Of a DNA stretch of 64,000 bases, positions 9,040 through 17,857 are shown in pieces (position 1 is the first letter of the stretch; the number at the start of each line of letters is the position of its first letter). The DNA is from DATKQY01 sp035532475 (GTDB lineage: Bacteria > Actinomycetota > Acidimicrobiia > Acidimicrobiales > Bog-793). Under the pieces are notes generated by a model. That model ran no database searches. It saw only the letters and a list, made by a program, of their open reading frames with translations, and was not told the origin of the DNA. Position numbers and translations under genes: made by a program. The stretch lies in contig DATKQY010000015.1 of NCBI GenBank assembly GCA_035532475.1, positions 1 through 64,000 on the forward strand, read 5' to 3'.

Positions 9040-11538
9040 ATGGCACTGGACCCGAACCGCTGGACGCTCAAGACCCAGGAGGCGCTGCAGGAGGCGACGC
9101 GCCTCGCGGAGACGGCGCACCACGCCGAGGTGCTGCCGGCGCACTTCCTCACCGCCGCGCTCGGCCAGGACGGCGGGATCACCGTGCCGATCCTCGACCG
9201 CATGGGCGTCGCCCCCCTGGTGGTGCGCAACCGCCTCCAGGACGTCCTCGCCAAGGTCCCGCAGGCCTACGGCGGCGGCGCTCCGCAGCTCTCGCGGGCG
9301 CTCGCCGACGCCTTCGAGCGGGCGGGCACGGCCCAGAAAGAGATGGCCGACGAGTACCTCTCCGTCGAGCACGTCCTGCTGGCGCTCGCCCCGGAGCTCG
9401 GCGTCGAGCGCGAGCAGCTGCTCGCGGCCCTGCGTGAGGTGCGCGGCAGCCACCGCGTCACCTCCCAGCAGCCGGAGGACACCTTCCAGGCGCTGGAGAA
9501 GTACGGCCGGGACCTGACCGAGCTCGCTCGCCGCGGCAAGCTCGACCCGGTGATCGGCAGGGACGAGGAGATCCGCCGGGTCATCCAGGTCCTCTCGCGG
9601 AGGACGAAGAACAACCCTGTCCTGATCGGCGAGCCGGGTGTCGGCAAGACGGCGATCGTGGAAGGCCTCGCCGGCCGGATCGTCGAGGGCGACGTGCCGG
9701 AGAGCCTGCGCAACAAGCGCGTCATCTCCCTCGACCTTTCGGCGATGGTCGCCGGCGCAAAGTACCGCGGCGAGTTCGAGGAGCGGCTGCGGGCGGTGCT
9801 GAAGGAGATCACCGACTCCGAGGGCGAGGTCGTCACCTTCATCGACGAGCTCCACACCATCGTCGGCGCGGGGGCCGCCGAAGGCGCGATGGACGCCGGC
9901 AACATGATCAAGCCGATGCTTGCGCGCGGCGAGCTGCGGATGATCGGGGCGACGACCCTCGACGAGTACCGCAAGCACATCGAGAAGGACGCGGCGCTCG
10001 AGCGGCGCTTCCAGCCGGTCTACGTGGGCCCGCCCTCGGTGGAGGACACCGTCGCGATCCTGCGGGGCCTGAAGGAGCGCTACGAGGTCCACCACGGCGT
10101 GCGCATCCAGGACGCCGCCCTCGTCGCGGCGGCCGTGCTCTCCGACCGCTACGTCAGCGGCCGCTTCCTCCCCGACAAGGCCATCGACCTCGTCGACGAG
10201 GCGGCCAGCCGGCTGCGGATCGAGATCGACTCCATGCCGACCGAGATCGACGTCGTCACCCGCCGCATCCGCCAGCTCGAGATCGAGCGCGTGGCGCTGC
10301 AGAAGGAGACCGACAGCGCCTCGGCCGAGCGCCTCGCCCGCCTCGAGGAGGAGCTCGCCAACCTCCGCGAGAACGAGCGGGCGATGACCGCCCACTGGCA
10401 GTCCGAGAAGGACGCCATCGGGGCGATCCGCGAGCTGAAGGGGACGCTCGAGACCCGCCGGGTCGAGGCGGAGCGCTTCGAGCGTGAGGGCAACCTCGGC
10501 AGGGCGGCGGAGATCCGCTACGGCGAGCTGCCGGAGCTGGAGCGGCGCATCGCCGAGGCGACCGCGAAGCTCGCCGATCTCCAGGCGCACCAGCGGATGC
10601 TGAAGGAGGAGGTCGACGCCGAGGACATCGCAGAGGTCGTCTCGCGCTGGACCGGCGTGCCGGTCTCCGCCCTGATGGAGAGCGAGATCCAAAAGCTCAT
10701 CCGCATGGAGGACGTGCTCCACGAGCGCGTCGTCGGCCAGGCCGAGGCGGTGCGGGTGGTGGCCAACGCCATCAGGCGGAGCCGCGCCGGCCTGTCGGAC
10801 CCGAACCGGCCGATCGGCTCGTTCCTGTTCCTCGGCCCGACCGGGGTCGGCAAGACCGAGCTCGCCCGGTCGCTCGCGGCGTTCCTGTTCGACGACGAGC
10901 GGGCGATGGTCCGCATCGACATGGGCGAGTACCAGGAGAAGCACACGGTCGCGCGCCTCGTCGGCGCCCCCCCGGGCTACGTCGGCTACGAGGAGGGGGG
11001 TCAGCTGACCGAGGCCGTCCGCCGCCGCCCCTACGCGGTCGTGCTCCTCGACGAGCTGGAGAAGGCCCACCCTGACGTGTTCAACGTCCTGCTCCAGGTG
11101 CTCGACGACGGCCGGCTCACCGACGGCCAGGGTCGGACGGTCGATTTCACGAACACCGTGCTGATCATGACGTCGAACCTGAAGGGCGAGCCGATCGACT
11201 ACTTCAAGCCGGAGTTCGTGAACCGCATCGACGAGATCGTCCGCTTCCGCGACCTGTCGAGGGAGGACCTCACCGCCATCGTCGACATCCAGCTGCGCTC
11301 GCTCGCGCGCCGCCTGGAGGACCGCCGCATCGCGCTCGACGTCTCGCCCGAGGCGAAGGCGCTCATCGCCGAGCGGGGCTACGACCCACTCTTTGGGGCG
11401 AGGCCGGTGAAGCGGGTGATCCAGCGCGACCTCGGTGACGCCCTCGCCCTGGCCCTGCTCGAAGGGCGCTTCGCCGAGGGCGACACGGTCCACGTCGGCG
11501 TGGACGGAGGGTCCTTCACGCTCTCGAAGTCGGCCTGA
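9040..11538 (+). CDS. clpB: Disaggregase ClpB
   Basis: Hexameric AAA+ machine that pulls proteins out of aggregates together with DnaK. The 832 residues contain a double Clp-N domain, NBD1 with Walker A GEPGVGKT (about 197-204) and FIDELHTIVGAG, and the coiled-coil M domain from about 400. NBD2 has Walker A GPTGVGKT (about 599-606), LLDELEKAHPDV, and the C-terminal D2-small domain ending in LSKSA. After the sensor motif TSNL (about 710), the segment to FKPEFVNRIDE is about 10 residues shorter than in mycobacterial ClpB as I recall it. It follows hspR by 43 bp without its own HAIR site, so it is likely part of the same operon. Confidence 0.97.
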   Translation: MALDPNRWTLKTQEALQEATRLAETAHHAEVLPAHFLTAALGQDGGITVPILDRMGVAPLVVRNRLQDVLAKVPQAYGGGAPQLSRALADAFERAGTAQKEMADEYLSVEHVLLALAPELGVEREQLLAALREVRGSHRVTSQQPEDTFQALEKYGRDLTELARRGKLDPVIGRDEEIRRVIQVLSRRTKNNPVLIGEPGVGKTAIVEGLAGRIVEGDVPESLRNKRVISLDLSAMVAGAKYRGEFEERLRAVLKEITDSEGEVVTFIDELHTIVGAGAAEGAMDAGNMIKPMLARGELRMIGATTLDEYRKHIEKDAALERRFQPVYVGPPSVEDTVAILRGLKERYEVHHGVRIQDAALVAAAVLSDRYVSGRFLPDKAIDLVDEAASRLRIEIDSMPTEIDVVTRRIRQLEIERVALQKETDSASAERLARLEEELANLRENERAMTAHWQSEKDAIGAIRELKGTLETRRVEAERFEREGNLGRAAEIRYGELPELERRIAEATAKLADLQAHQRMLKEEVDAEDIAEVVSRWTGVPVSALMESEIQKLIRMEDVLHERVVGQAEAVRVVANAIRRSRAGLSDPNRPIGSFLFLGPTGVGKTELARSLAAFLFDDERAMVRIDMGEYQEKHTVARLVGAPPGYVGYEEGGQLTEAVRRRPYAVVLLDELEKAHPDVFNVLLQVLDDGRLTDGQGRTVDFTNTVLIMTSNLKGEPIDYFKPEFVNRIDEIVRFRDLSREDLTAIVDIQLRSLARRLEDRRIALDVSPEAKALIAERGYDPLFGARPVKRVIQRDLGDALALALLEGRFAEGDTVHVGVDGGSFTLSKSA

Positions 11539-11569
11539 CCGCCAGGTCATCGCTCGACCGGGCCCCGGC

Positions 11570-11575
11570 TACACT
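11570..11575 (+). promoter_or_regulatory. Possible -10 element of the purine operon
   Basis: TACACT sits 27 nt upstream of the purA GTG and 32 nt after clpB ends. The expected -35 position (about 11547-11552) holds only a weak TCATCG. The assignment rests on position and -10 likeness. Confidence 0.35.
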
Positions 11576-11602
11576 CCAAGCGGTCGAGCCGGAGGGAGTC
11601 TC

Positions 11603-12886
11603 GTGCCCGCGACCGTCGTGGTCGGAACCCAATGGGGCGACGAAGGCAAGGGGAAGCTCACCGACCTTCTCGCCAAGGACATGCGACTGGTCGTCCGCTA
11701 CCAGGGCGGGCACAACGCAGGCCATACGATCGTCGTCGACGGCGAGAGCTTCGCGCTCCAGCTGATCCCGAGCGGCGTCCTCTACTCGCACACGACCCCG
11801 GTGATCGGCAACGGCGTCGTCGTCGATCCGGCGGTGCTCGTCGCCGAGTGCGACGCGCTCGAGGCCCGGGGCGTCGACACGAGCCGCCTGGTCGTCTCGG
11901 GCAACGCCCACCTGATCATGCCCTACCACTACGAGTTGGACCGGGCGACCGAGCGCAGCCTCGGCAAGAACAAGCTCGGCACGACCAAGCGCGGCATCGG
12001 GCCGGCCTACGCCGACAAGGCCGCCCGCGTCGGTATCAGGGTCCAGGACCTGCTGGACGAGAAGATCTTCCGCCAGAAGCTCGACGTGGTGCTCCGCGAG
12101 AAGAACGCGATCCTCGCCAAGGTGTTCAACCGGCTGGCGCTCGACTTCGAGGAGATCGCCCACCTGTACCTCGACGAGCTGGCACCGCGGGTCGCGCCGA
12201 TGATCGGCGACACCGTGAGCCTCATCCACGAGGCGCTCGACGCCGGCGAGCACGTCATGCTCGAAGGCGCCCAGGCCACCTTCCTCGACCTCGACCACGG
12301 CACCTATCCCTACGTCACCTCGTCGAACCCGACGGCCGGCGGTGCGTGCGTCGGCACGGGTGTCGGACCGCGCGACATCTCGCGGGTCGTCGGGATCGCC
12401 AAGGCCTACGTCACCCGCGTCGGCTCGGGCCCGTTCCCGACCGAGGTCGACGGCGAGCTCGCCGACGTGCTCGTCGAGCGGGGCCACGAGTACGGCACGA
12501 ACACGGGCCGCCGCCGCCGCCCCGGCTGGCTCGACCTCGTGATGCTTCGCCAGGCCGTCCGCATCAACTCGATCTCCGAGATCGCGCTCACCAAGCTCGA
12601 CGTGCTCTCGGCGCTGCCGACGGTGAAGGTGTGCATCGGCTACGAGTCGGACGGCGAGCGCCTCGAGCGCGTGCCCTACCACCAGTCGGTGCTGCACCGG
12701 GTGTCCCCCGTCTACGAGGAGCTCCCGGGCTGGCAGGAGAACCTCTCGGCAGCGAAGTCCGTCGGCGACCTGCCGAGGGCCGCGCGGGACTACGTCGAGT
12801 GCATCGCCGACCACGCCGGCGTCCCGGTGAGCTACGTCGGCGTGGGTCCGGGTCGCGAGCAGTACGTGAGCTTCGCCGCCGCGTGA
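11603..12886 (+). CDS. purA: Adenylosuccinate synthetase
   Basis: GTP-dependent joining of IMP and aspartate, the first committed step to AMP. The 427-residue protein starts at GTG 11603 with PATVVVGTQWGDEGKGKLTD, containing the phosphate-binding GDEGKGK and the catalytic Asp. GHNAGHTI with the catalytic His follows, then GTTKRGIGPAYADKAARVGI, GAQATFLDLDHGTYPYVTSS and the C-terminal VSYVGVGPGREQYV. A GGAGGGA ribosome site supports the GTG start; the frame extends upstream into clpB without homology. It heads the operon purA-D-B-C-S-Q. Confidence 0.97.
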   Translation: MPATVVVGTQWGDEGKGKLTDLLAKDMRLVVRYQGGHNAGHTIVVDGESFALQLIPSGVLYSHTTPVIGNGVVVDPAVLVAECDALEARGVDTSRLVVSGNAHLIMPYHYELDRATERSLGKNKLGTTKRGIGPAYADKAARVGIRVQDLLDEKIFRQKLDVVLREKNAILAKVFNRLALDFEEIAHLYLDELAPRVAPMIGDTVSLIHEALDAGEHVMLEGAQATFLDLDHGTYPYVTSSNPTAGGACVGTGVGPRDISRVVGIAKAYVTRVGSGPFPTEVDGELADVLVERGHEYGTNTGRRRRPGWLDLVMLRQAVRINSISEIALTKLDVLSALPTVKVCIGYESDGERLERVPYHQSVLHRVSPVYEELPGWQENLSAAKSVGDLPRAARDYVECIADHAGVPVSYVGVGPGREQYVSFAAA

Positions 12887-12890
12887 GCCG

Positions 12891-14177
12891 GTGAAGGTCT
12901 GCGTCGTCGGCTCCGGCGCGCGCGAGCACGCCCTCGCGCTCGCGCTCGCGAGGACGGCCGACGTCGTCGTGGCGCCAGGCAACGCCGGCACGACCGGCCG
13001 CTCGCCCGAGGGCCACGCGATCGCCGCCAGCACCTCCCCGGTCGGGGAGATCCCCGCCGACCTCGTCGTCGTCGGGCCCGAGGGCCCGCTCGTCGACGGC
13101 CTCGCCGACCGGCTGCGTGCCTCCGGCCGCGCGGTGCTCGGCCCGGGCGCCGACGGGGCGCGCCTCGAGGGCTCGAAGGCGTTCATGAAGGAGCTGGCCG
13201 CGGCTGCGGGTGTGCCGAGCGCGCGTCACGCCACCGTCGATCGGTTCGCCGACGCCGTCGCCTTTCTCGACACCCTGCCCGGTCCCTATGTCGTGAAGAC
13301 CGACGGCCTGGCGGCGGGCAAAGGGGTCCTCGTCACGGCGGAGCGCGCCGAGGCCGAGGCGGACGTCGCCGCCAAGCTCTCGGGCGAGGCCTTCGGCCGG
13401 GCCGGCCGGCGCGTCGTGCTGGAGGAGGCGATGTCGGGTCCCGAGCTCTCCCTCCTCGTCCTCTGCGACGGCGAGCGGGCGGTTCCGCTGCCGCCCGCCC
13501 AGGACTTCAAGCGGGTCGGTGACGGCGACACCGGGCCGAACACCGGCGGGATGGGCGCCTACTCGCCGGTGCCGCTCGCCGACGACGGCGTCGTCGGCGA
13601 GGTGATGGAGCGCATCGTCGAGCCGAGCCTCGCCGAGCTCAGGCGGCGTGGGATCGACTACCGCGGGGTCCTCTACGCCGGGCTGATGCTCACCGAGGAC
13701 GGGCCGAGGCTGGTCGAGTTCAACGTCCGCCTCGGCGACCCGGAGGCACAGGTCGTCCTGCCACGGCTCGTCGGCGACGTCGCCGAGCTGTTCTTCCGGG
13801 CGGCGACGGGCAGGCTCCCGGCCGTCGCGCCGGAGGTCTCGCGTGACGCCGCGGTCAGCGTGGTGATGGCCGCCGCCGGCTACCCCGCGGCGGCACGCTC
13901 GGGCGATCGCATCGGCGGCATCGAGCGAGCCGGTACGGTCGAGGGCGTGACCATCCTCCACGGCGCCACGGCCCTCGACGGATCGGGCCGCCTCGTCACC
14001 GCGGGCGGTCGGGTGCTGTCGGTCACGGCCGTCGGCGCGACGATCGCCGACGCGCGCGAGCGCGCCTACGAGGCGGCGGGCCGCATCTCCTTCGAGGGCG
14101 CCCAGTACCGCCGCGACATCGCCGCGCCGGCCGGAGCCGGTCACGCCGGACCGGCGACGCGGGTGGCCGCCACGTGA
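12891..14177 (+). CDS. purD: Phosphoribosylamine-glycine ligase (GARS)
   Basis: ATP-dependent second step of de novo purine synthesis: phosphoribosylamine plus glycine to GAR. The 428 residues begin MKVCVVGSGAREHALALALA, the family N-terminus. ATP-grasp features include KTDGLAAGKGVLV, LSLLVLCDGERAVPLPPAQD and the metal-binding segment VEFNVRLGDPEAQV. GTG 12891 is 4 bp beyond the purA stop. The end overlaps purB by 4 bp. The chain ends in an alanine/proline-rich tail of about 15 residues outside the fold. Confidence 0.97.
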   Translation: MKVCVVGSGAREHALALALARTADVVVAPGNAGTTGRSPEGHAIAASTSPVGEIPADLVVVGPEGPLVDGLADRLRASGRAVLGPGADGARLEGSKAFMKELAAAAGVPSARHATVDRFADAVAFLDTLPGPYVVKTDGLAAGKGVLVTAERAEAEADVAAKLSGEAFGRAGRRVVLEEAMSGPELSLLVLCDGERAVPLPPAQDFKRVGDGDTGPNTGGMGAYSPVPLADDGVVGEVMERIVEPSLAELRRRGIDYRGVLYAGLMLTEDGPRLVEFNVRLGDPEAQVVLPRLVGDVAELFFRAATGRLPAVAPEVSRDAAVSVVMAAAGYPAAARSGDRIGGIERAGTVEGVTILHGATALDGSGRLVTAGGRVLSVTAVGATIADARERAYEAAGRISFEGAQYRRDIAAPAGAGHAGPATRVAAT

Positions 14178-15502
14178 TCCCCCGCTACTGCCTCCCGGAG
14201 ATGGCGGCGCTCTTCACCGACGAGGCGCGTCTCGGCCTGTGGCTGGAGGTGGAGCTCCTCGCCCTCGAGGCCTGGTCGAAGCTCGGGGTCGTGCCGGCCG
14301 AGCACGCCGCGGCAGCGCGCCGGCGGGCGCCCGTCGTCGACGCCGACTTCGTCGCCCGCGTCGCCGAGCGCGAGCGCGTCACCGACCACGACGTGGCGGC
14401 CTTTGTCGACGTCGTCCAGGAGGCGATCGGCCCGCCGGAGGGCTCGTGGGTCCACCACGGCCTCACCTCGAGCGATGTGGTCGACACGGCCCTGTCCGCG
14501 ACGCTCGTCCGCGCGGCGGACCTGCTCCTCGTGGCGTCCGCCGAGCTGGTCGCCGCCCTGAAGCGGCGCGCCCTCGAGCACGCCGCGACGCCGATGCTCG
14601 GCCGGACGCACGGCATGCACGCCGAGCCGACCACCTTCGGGGTGAAGCTCGCGCTCTACTGCCTGCAGGCCGAGCGCGACCGCGAGCGGCTGGGTCGGGC
14701 GCGCGAGGCGGTGGCCGTCGGCAAGCTCTCCGGAGCCGTCGGCACCTACTCCAACATCGAGCCCGACGTCGAGGAGCAGGTCTGCACGGCGCTCGGCCTG
14801 CGCCCGACGCCGGCGACCCAGGTGATCCCGCGCGACCGTCACGCCGAGTACCTCTACGCGTGCGCCGCCGTCGGCGCCACCGTCGAGGCGCTCGCGACCG
14901 AGCTGCGCCACCTCCAGCGCAGCGAGGTCGCCGAGACCGAGGAGCCGTTCGGTGCGGGGCAGAAGGGCTCGTCCGCGATGCCCCACAAGCGCAACCCGAT
15001 CACGAGCGAGCGCCTCGTCGGCATGGCGCGGGTGCTCCGCGGCTACCTCGTGGCGGGCTTCGAGGACGTGGCGCTCTGGCACGAGCGCGACATCTCCCAC
15101 AGCTCGGTGGAGCGCATCGTGCTCCCCGACGCGAGCCTGCTCGCCTACTACGTGCTGCGCCGGGCCGCCCGGCTCGTCGACGGCCTGGTCGTGCACGAGG
15201 ACCGGATGCGCGAGAACCTGCTCGAGCGCTCGCTCGGGCTCGTCTTCTCCCAGCCCGTCCTCCTCGCGCTCGTCGAGTCGGGCATGGGGCGCGACGCCGC
15301 CTACCGCGCCGTGCAGCGCGACGCCCGGCGTGCCTTCGAGGAGCGCCGGGCGTTCCGCCAGGTGCTCGAGGAGGACGAGGAGCTCGTCGCGGCGCTCGGT
15401 GCGACGCGCGCCGGGACCCTGCTCGACGAGGCATTCGATCTGGAGCGGGCGCTGCGCAACGCCCACCGCACCATTGACGCGCTGGAGGAGGTCGGGACGT
15501 GA
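14174..15502 (+). CDS. purB: Adenylosuccinate lyase
   Basis: Cleaves SAICAR to AICAR and adenylosuccinate to AMP, releasing fumarate. The 442-residue protein is in the fumarase/aspartase superfamily: VHHGLTSSDVVDT, GRTHGMHAEPTTFG with the catalytic His, and the signature loop GSSAMPHKRNPI with the catalytic Ser. Its GTG start overlaps the purD stop (GTGA), and its own stop overlaps purC the same way. Grouping of purA and purB puts both AMP-branch enzymes with the early IMP enzymes. Confidence 0.97.
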   Translation: MIPRYCLPEMAALFTDEARLGLWLEVELLALEAWSKLGVVPAEHAAAARRRAPVVDADFVARVAERERVTDHDVAAFVDVVQEAIGPPEGSWVHHGLTSSDVVDTALSATLVRAADLLLVASAELVAALKRRALEHAATPMLGRTHGMHAEPTTFGVKLALYCLQAERDRERLGRAREAVAVGKLSGAVGTYSNIEPDVEEQVCTALGLRPTPATQVIPRDRHAEYLYACAAVGATVEALATELRHLQRSEVAETEEPFGAGQKGSSAMPHKRNPITSERLVGMARVLRGYLVAGFEDVALWHERDISHSSVERIVLPDASLLAYYVLRRAARLVDGLVVHEDRMRENLLERSLGLVFSQPVLLALVESGMGRDAAYRAVQRDARRAFEERRAFRQVLEEDEELVAALGATRAGTLLDEAFDLERALRNAHRTIDALEEVGT

Positions 15503-16380
15503 CGTTGGAGCGTGTCTACTCGGGCAAGGTGCGCGACGTCTATGACGCCGGCGACGGACTGCTCCTGATGGTCGCGTCGGACCGCATCTCGGCCTTCGAC
15601 CGCGTGTTCGACGAGCCGATCCCCGACAAGGGGCGCGTGCTCACCGCCATGACGGCGTTCTGGGCGGTCGAGCTCGCCGAGATCGCCCCGAGCCACCTCG
15701 TCACCGTCGACCCGGCGTCCTTCCCGGTCGACGCGCTGGACATCTCCGACCTCGAGGGTCGGGCGATGCTCGTGCGCAGCGCCGAGATGCTCCCGATCGA
15801 GTGCATCGTCCGCGGCTACATCACCGGCTCGGCCTGGAAGGAGTACCGCGCCTCGGGGACGATGCACGGCTCGCCGCTCCCGGAGGGCCTGCGCGAGTCG
15901 GACCGGCTCCCCGAGCCGGTCTTCACGCCGTCCACGAAGGCGACCGAGGGCCACGACGTCAACATCTCCTTCGAGGAGGCGGCGGCGCTCGTGGGTGCCG
16001 AGCTCGCCGCGCGCGCCCGCGAGGTGTCCCTCAGCGCCTACTCGCTCGGCGCCGCCCGCGCGCTCGCCCGGGGGATCGTCATCGCTGACACGAAGTTCGA
16101 GCTCGGCCTGATCGACGGCGAGCTCGCGATCTGCGACGAGATCCTCACACCGGACTCGTCGCGCTTTTGGCCCGCGGACGCGTGGTCGCCGGGCTCCTCG
16201 CCGCCCTCGTACGACAAGCAGCCGGTGCGCGACTGGGCGGACGGCACCGGCTGGGACAAGGACTCGCCGCCGCCACCGATCCCCCCCGAGGTCGTCACCG
16301 CCACCCGCGAGCGTTACATCACCGCCTACGAGCGGATCTCGGGGCTGGCGTTCTCGGACTGGTGGGGTGTCGGCTCGTGA
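15499..16380 (+). CDS. purC: SAICAR synthetase
   Basis: Joins CAIR with aspartate using ATP to make SAICAR. The 293-residue protein starts MTLERVYSGKVRDVYDAGDG, the conserved nucleotide-binding N-terminus. VRGYITGSAWKEYRASG and FTPSTKATEGHDVNISFE follow, then IVIADTKFELGLIDGELAICDEILTPDSSRFWPAD across the ATP/CAIR site. Start GTG and stop TGA both overlap their neighbours by 4 bp. Confidence 0.97.
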   Translation: MTLERVYSGKVRDVYDAGDGLLLMVASDRISAFDRVFDEPIPDKGRVLTAMTAFWAVELAEIAPSHLVTVDPASFPVDALDISDLEGRAMLVRSAEMLPIECIVRGYITGSAWKEYRASGTMHGSPLPEGLRESDRLPEPVFTPSTKATEGHDVNISFEEAAALVGAELAARAREVSLSAYSLGAARALARGIVIADTKFELGLIDGELAICDEILTPDSSRFWPADAWSPGSSPPSYDKQPVRDWADGTGWDKDSPPPPIPPEVVTATRERYITAYERISGLAFSDWWGVGS

Positions 16381-16643
16381 TCTTCGCCGTCACGGTCGAG
16401 ATCCGGGGCCTCGCCGGCATCGCCGACCCCGAGGGCCAGACCATCGAGCGCGCGCTCCCGGCGCTCGGCTTCGCCGGCGTGCGCGACGTCCACGTCGGCA
16501 AGGTCGTCACCTTCGAGCTCGAGGCCCCGGACGAGGCCGACGCCCGGCGCCGCGTCGAGGAGATGTGCCATCGCCTGCTCGCCAACCCGGTGATCCAGCG
16601 CTTCGAGGCCGACGTGCGTCCGGCGGGGGGAGCCGGTTCGTGA
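16377..16643 (+). CDS. purS: FGAM synthase subunit PurS
   Basis: Small structural subunit of the three-part FGAM synthase (PurL, PurQ, PurS), which helps transfer ammonia from PurQ to PurL. The 88-residue product reads MIFAVTVEIRGLAGIADPEG then ERALPALGF and VRDVHVGKVVTFELEA, the normal ferredoxin-like pattern. The GTG start overlaps the purC stop and the end overlaps purQ. The frame is open upstream, but those residues are a shadow of purC. Confidence 0.94.
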   Translation: MIFAVTVEIRGLAGIADPEGQTIERALPALGFAGVRDVHVGKVVTFELEAPDEADARRRVEEMCHRLLANPVIQRFEADVRPAGGAGS

Positions 16644-17356
16644 CGCCGCGCGTCGGTGTCGTGCTGTTCCCCGGTTCCAACTGCGAGCACGACGTCGTGC
16701 GGGCCCTCGCCGCCCTCGGCGCCGCGCCCGAGATCGTCTGGCACGGCGACTCCTGCCTCGACGGACTCGACGCCGTCGTCGTCCCGGGAGGCTTCGCGCA
16801 CGGCGACTACCTGCGGCCCGGGGCGATCGCCCGCTTCTCGCCGGTGATGGGGGCGATCGAGCGCCTAGCCGGCGCCGGCCGTCCCGTGCTCGGCATCTGC
16901 AACGGGTTCCAGGTGCTGACCGAGGCCGGGATGCTGCCGGGCGCGCTCATGCGCAACGCCGGGCTCCGCTTCATCTGCTCGACGGTCGAGTGCACCGTCA
17001 GCTCGACCACCTCGGTGCTCACCTCCGGCGTGCCCGCGGGAGCGACGCTCCGGCTGCCCATCAACCACTACGAGGGCAACTACACCTGCGACGAGGCGAC
17101 GCTCGTCGAGCTCGAGGCGAACGGCCAGCTCGTGCTGCGCTACTGCGACAACCCGAACGGCTCGACGGCCTCGATCGCTGGCGTGGCGAACCGCGCCGGC
17201 AACGTGGTCGGCCTGATGCCCCACCCCGAGCGCGCGAGCGACCCGCTGCTCGGGTCGGCGGACGGGGTGGTGCTGCTCAGGTCGTTCATCGAGGCGGCGG
17301 GCGCCTACGCGAGCGGTTCTCCCCGGCGCGCGGCGCCGGGGAGCGTCGCGTCCTAG
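16640..17356 (+). CDS. purQ: FGAM synthase glutaminase subunit PurQ
   Basis: Class I glutamine amidotransferase that supplies ammonia to PurL. The 238-residue protein starts TPRVGVVLFPGSNCEHD. It has the nucleophile in VLGICNGFQVL (Cys about 85) and the His/Glu pair in GLMPHPERASDPLLG. The GTG start overlaps the purS stop. The stop codon shares CTAG with the stop of the convergent gene on the other strand, so the two genes end within 4 bp of each other. Confidence 0.96.
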   Translation: MTPRVGVVLFPGSNCEHDVVRALAALGAAPEIVWHGDSCLDGLDAVVVPGGFAHGDYLRPGAIARFSPVMGAIERLAGAGRPVLGICNGFQVLTEAGMLPGALMRNAGLRFICSTVECTVSSTTSVLTSGVPAGATLRLPINHYEGNYTCDEATLVELEANGQLVLRYCDNPNGSTASIAGVANRAGNVVGLMPHPERASDPLLGSADGVVLLRSFIEAAGAYASGSPRRAAPGSVAS

Positions 17357-17772
17357 GAGCCCCCGCCCCGGTGCACGCCGGCCCGTCGCAGCACCTCTGC
17401 CGGGACGCCCGCCTCGCGCCAGGTGGAGTAGTCGATGCCCTTGCGGGCGCCGTACTCCTTCGCCGCCTCGACGAACGCCTCTTCGAGCGAGGTGATGTCC
17501 TCGGCGGCATCGCCGCCCTCGAGTCGGCTCTCGATGGCCTTGCGCTGCTGGATGAGATGGAGCCGCTTCAACGGGTCGGCGTCGCGCAGGCGCGCCTCGA
17601 TATCGGCCAGCTGCTTTTTCAGCGAGTCGGTGCTCGGGCGGCGCCCACGGCGCGGGCGGCTGCGCTCGATGGCTTCGAGGTAACGGCGGACGGCGAGACC
17701 CTGGGCGCGTCCGGCAGCAAGTGCCGCCTTGTGTTCGGACGTCATCGCGGATCGTTTTCTGGGGGTAGCCAT
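17353..17772 (-). CDS. Conserved-looking basic coiled-coil protein, function unknown
   Basis: The 139 residues begin with a basic stretch (MATPRKRSAMTSEHKAALAA, then RRYLEAIERSRPRRGRRPS). A charged helix follows (LKKQLADIEARLRDADPLKR, then LHLIQQRKAIESRLEGG). The C-terminal motif is AKEYGARKGIDYSTWREAGV plus PAEVLRRAGV. The last part resembles small helix-turn motifs seen in many short actinobacterial proteins I cannot name. The basic head suggests nucleic-acid binding; that is inference. It has a leaderless-type promoter and diverges from purL. Confidence 0.8.
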   Translation of the reverse strand: MATPRKRSAMTSEHKAALAAGRAQGLAVRRYLEAIERSRPRRGRRPSTDSLKKQLADIEARLRDADPLKRLHLIQQRKAIESRLEGGDAAEDITSLEEAFVEAAKEYGARKGIDYSTWREAGVPAEVLRRAGVHRGGGS

Positions 17773-17778
17773 ACCACC

Positions 17779-17807
17779 ACTATGGCGCGCCCACGGCGAA
17801 TGTGCAA
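17779..17807 (-). promoter_or_regulatory. Promoter of the basic coiled-coil gene, leaderless
   Basis: On the reverse strand TTGCAC (17807-17802), a 17-nt spacer and CATAGT (17784-17779) form a good sigma-70-type promoter. The -10 ends 6 nt before the ATG at 17772, so the transcript would start at or next to the start codon. Confidence 0.6.
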
Positions 17808-17857
17808 CGTCGCATTGACCAAATACCCGGCCGACGGCAATGCATGTGGAGGGCACA

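Noticed and set aside
8833..11550. 905-codon reverse-strand open frame opposite clpB
   Set aside because: Clear ClpB motifs on the forward strand; the reverse frame has no domain features and arises from codon bias.
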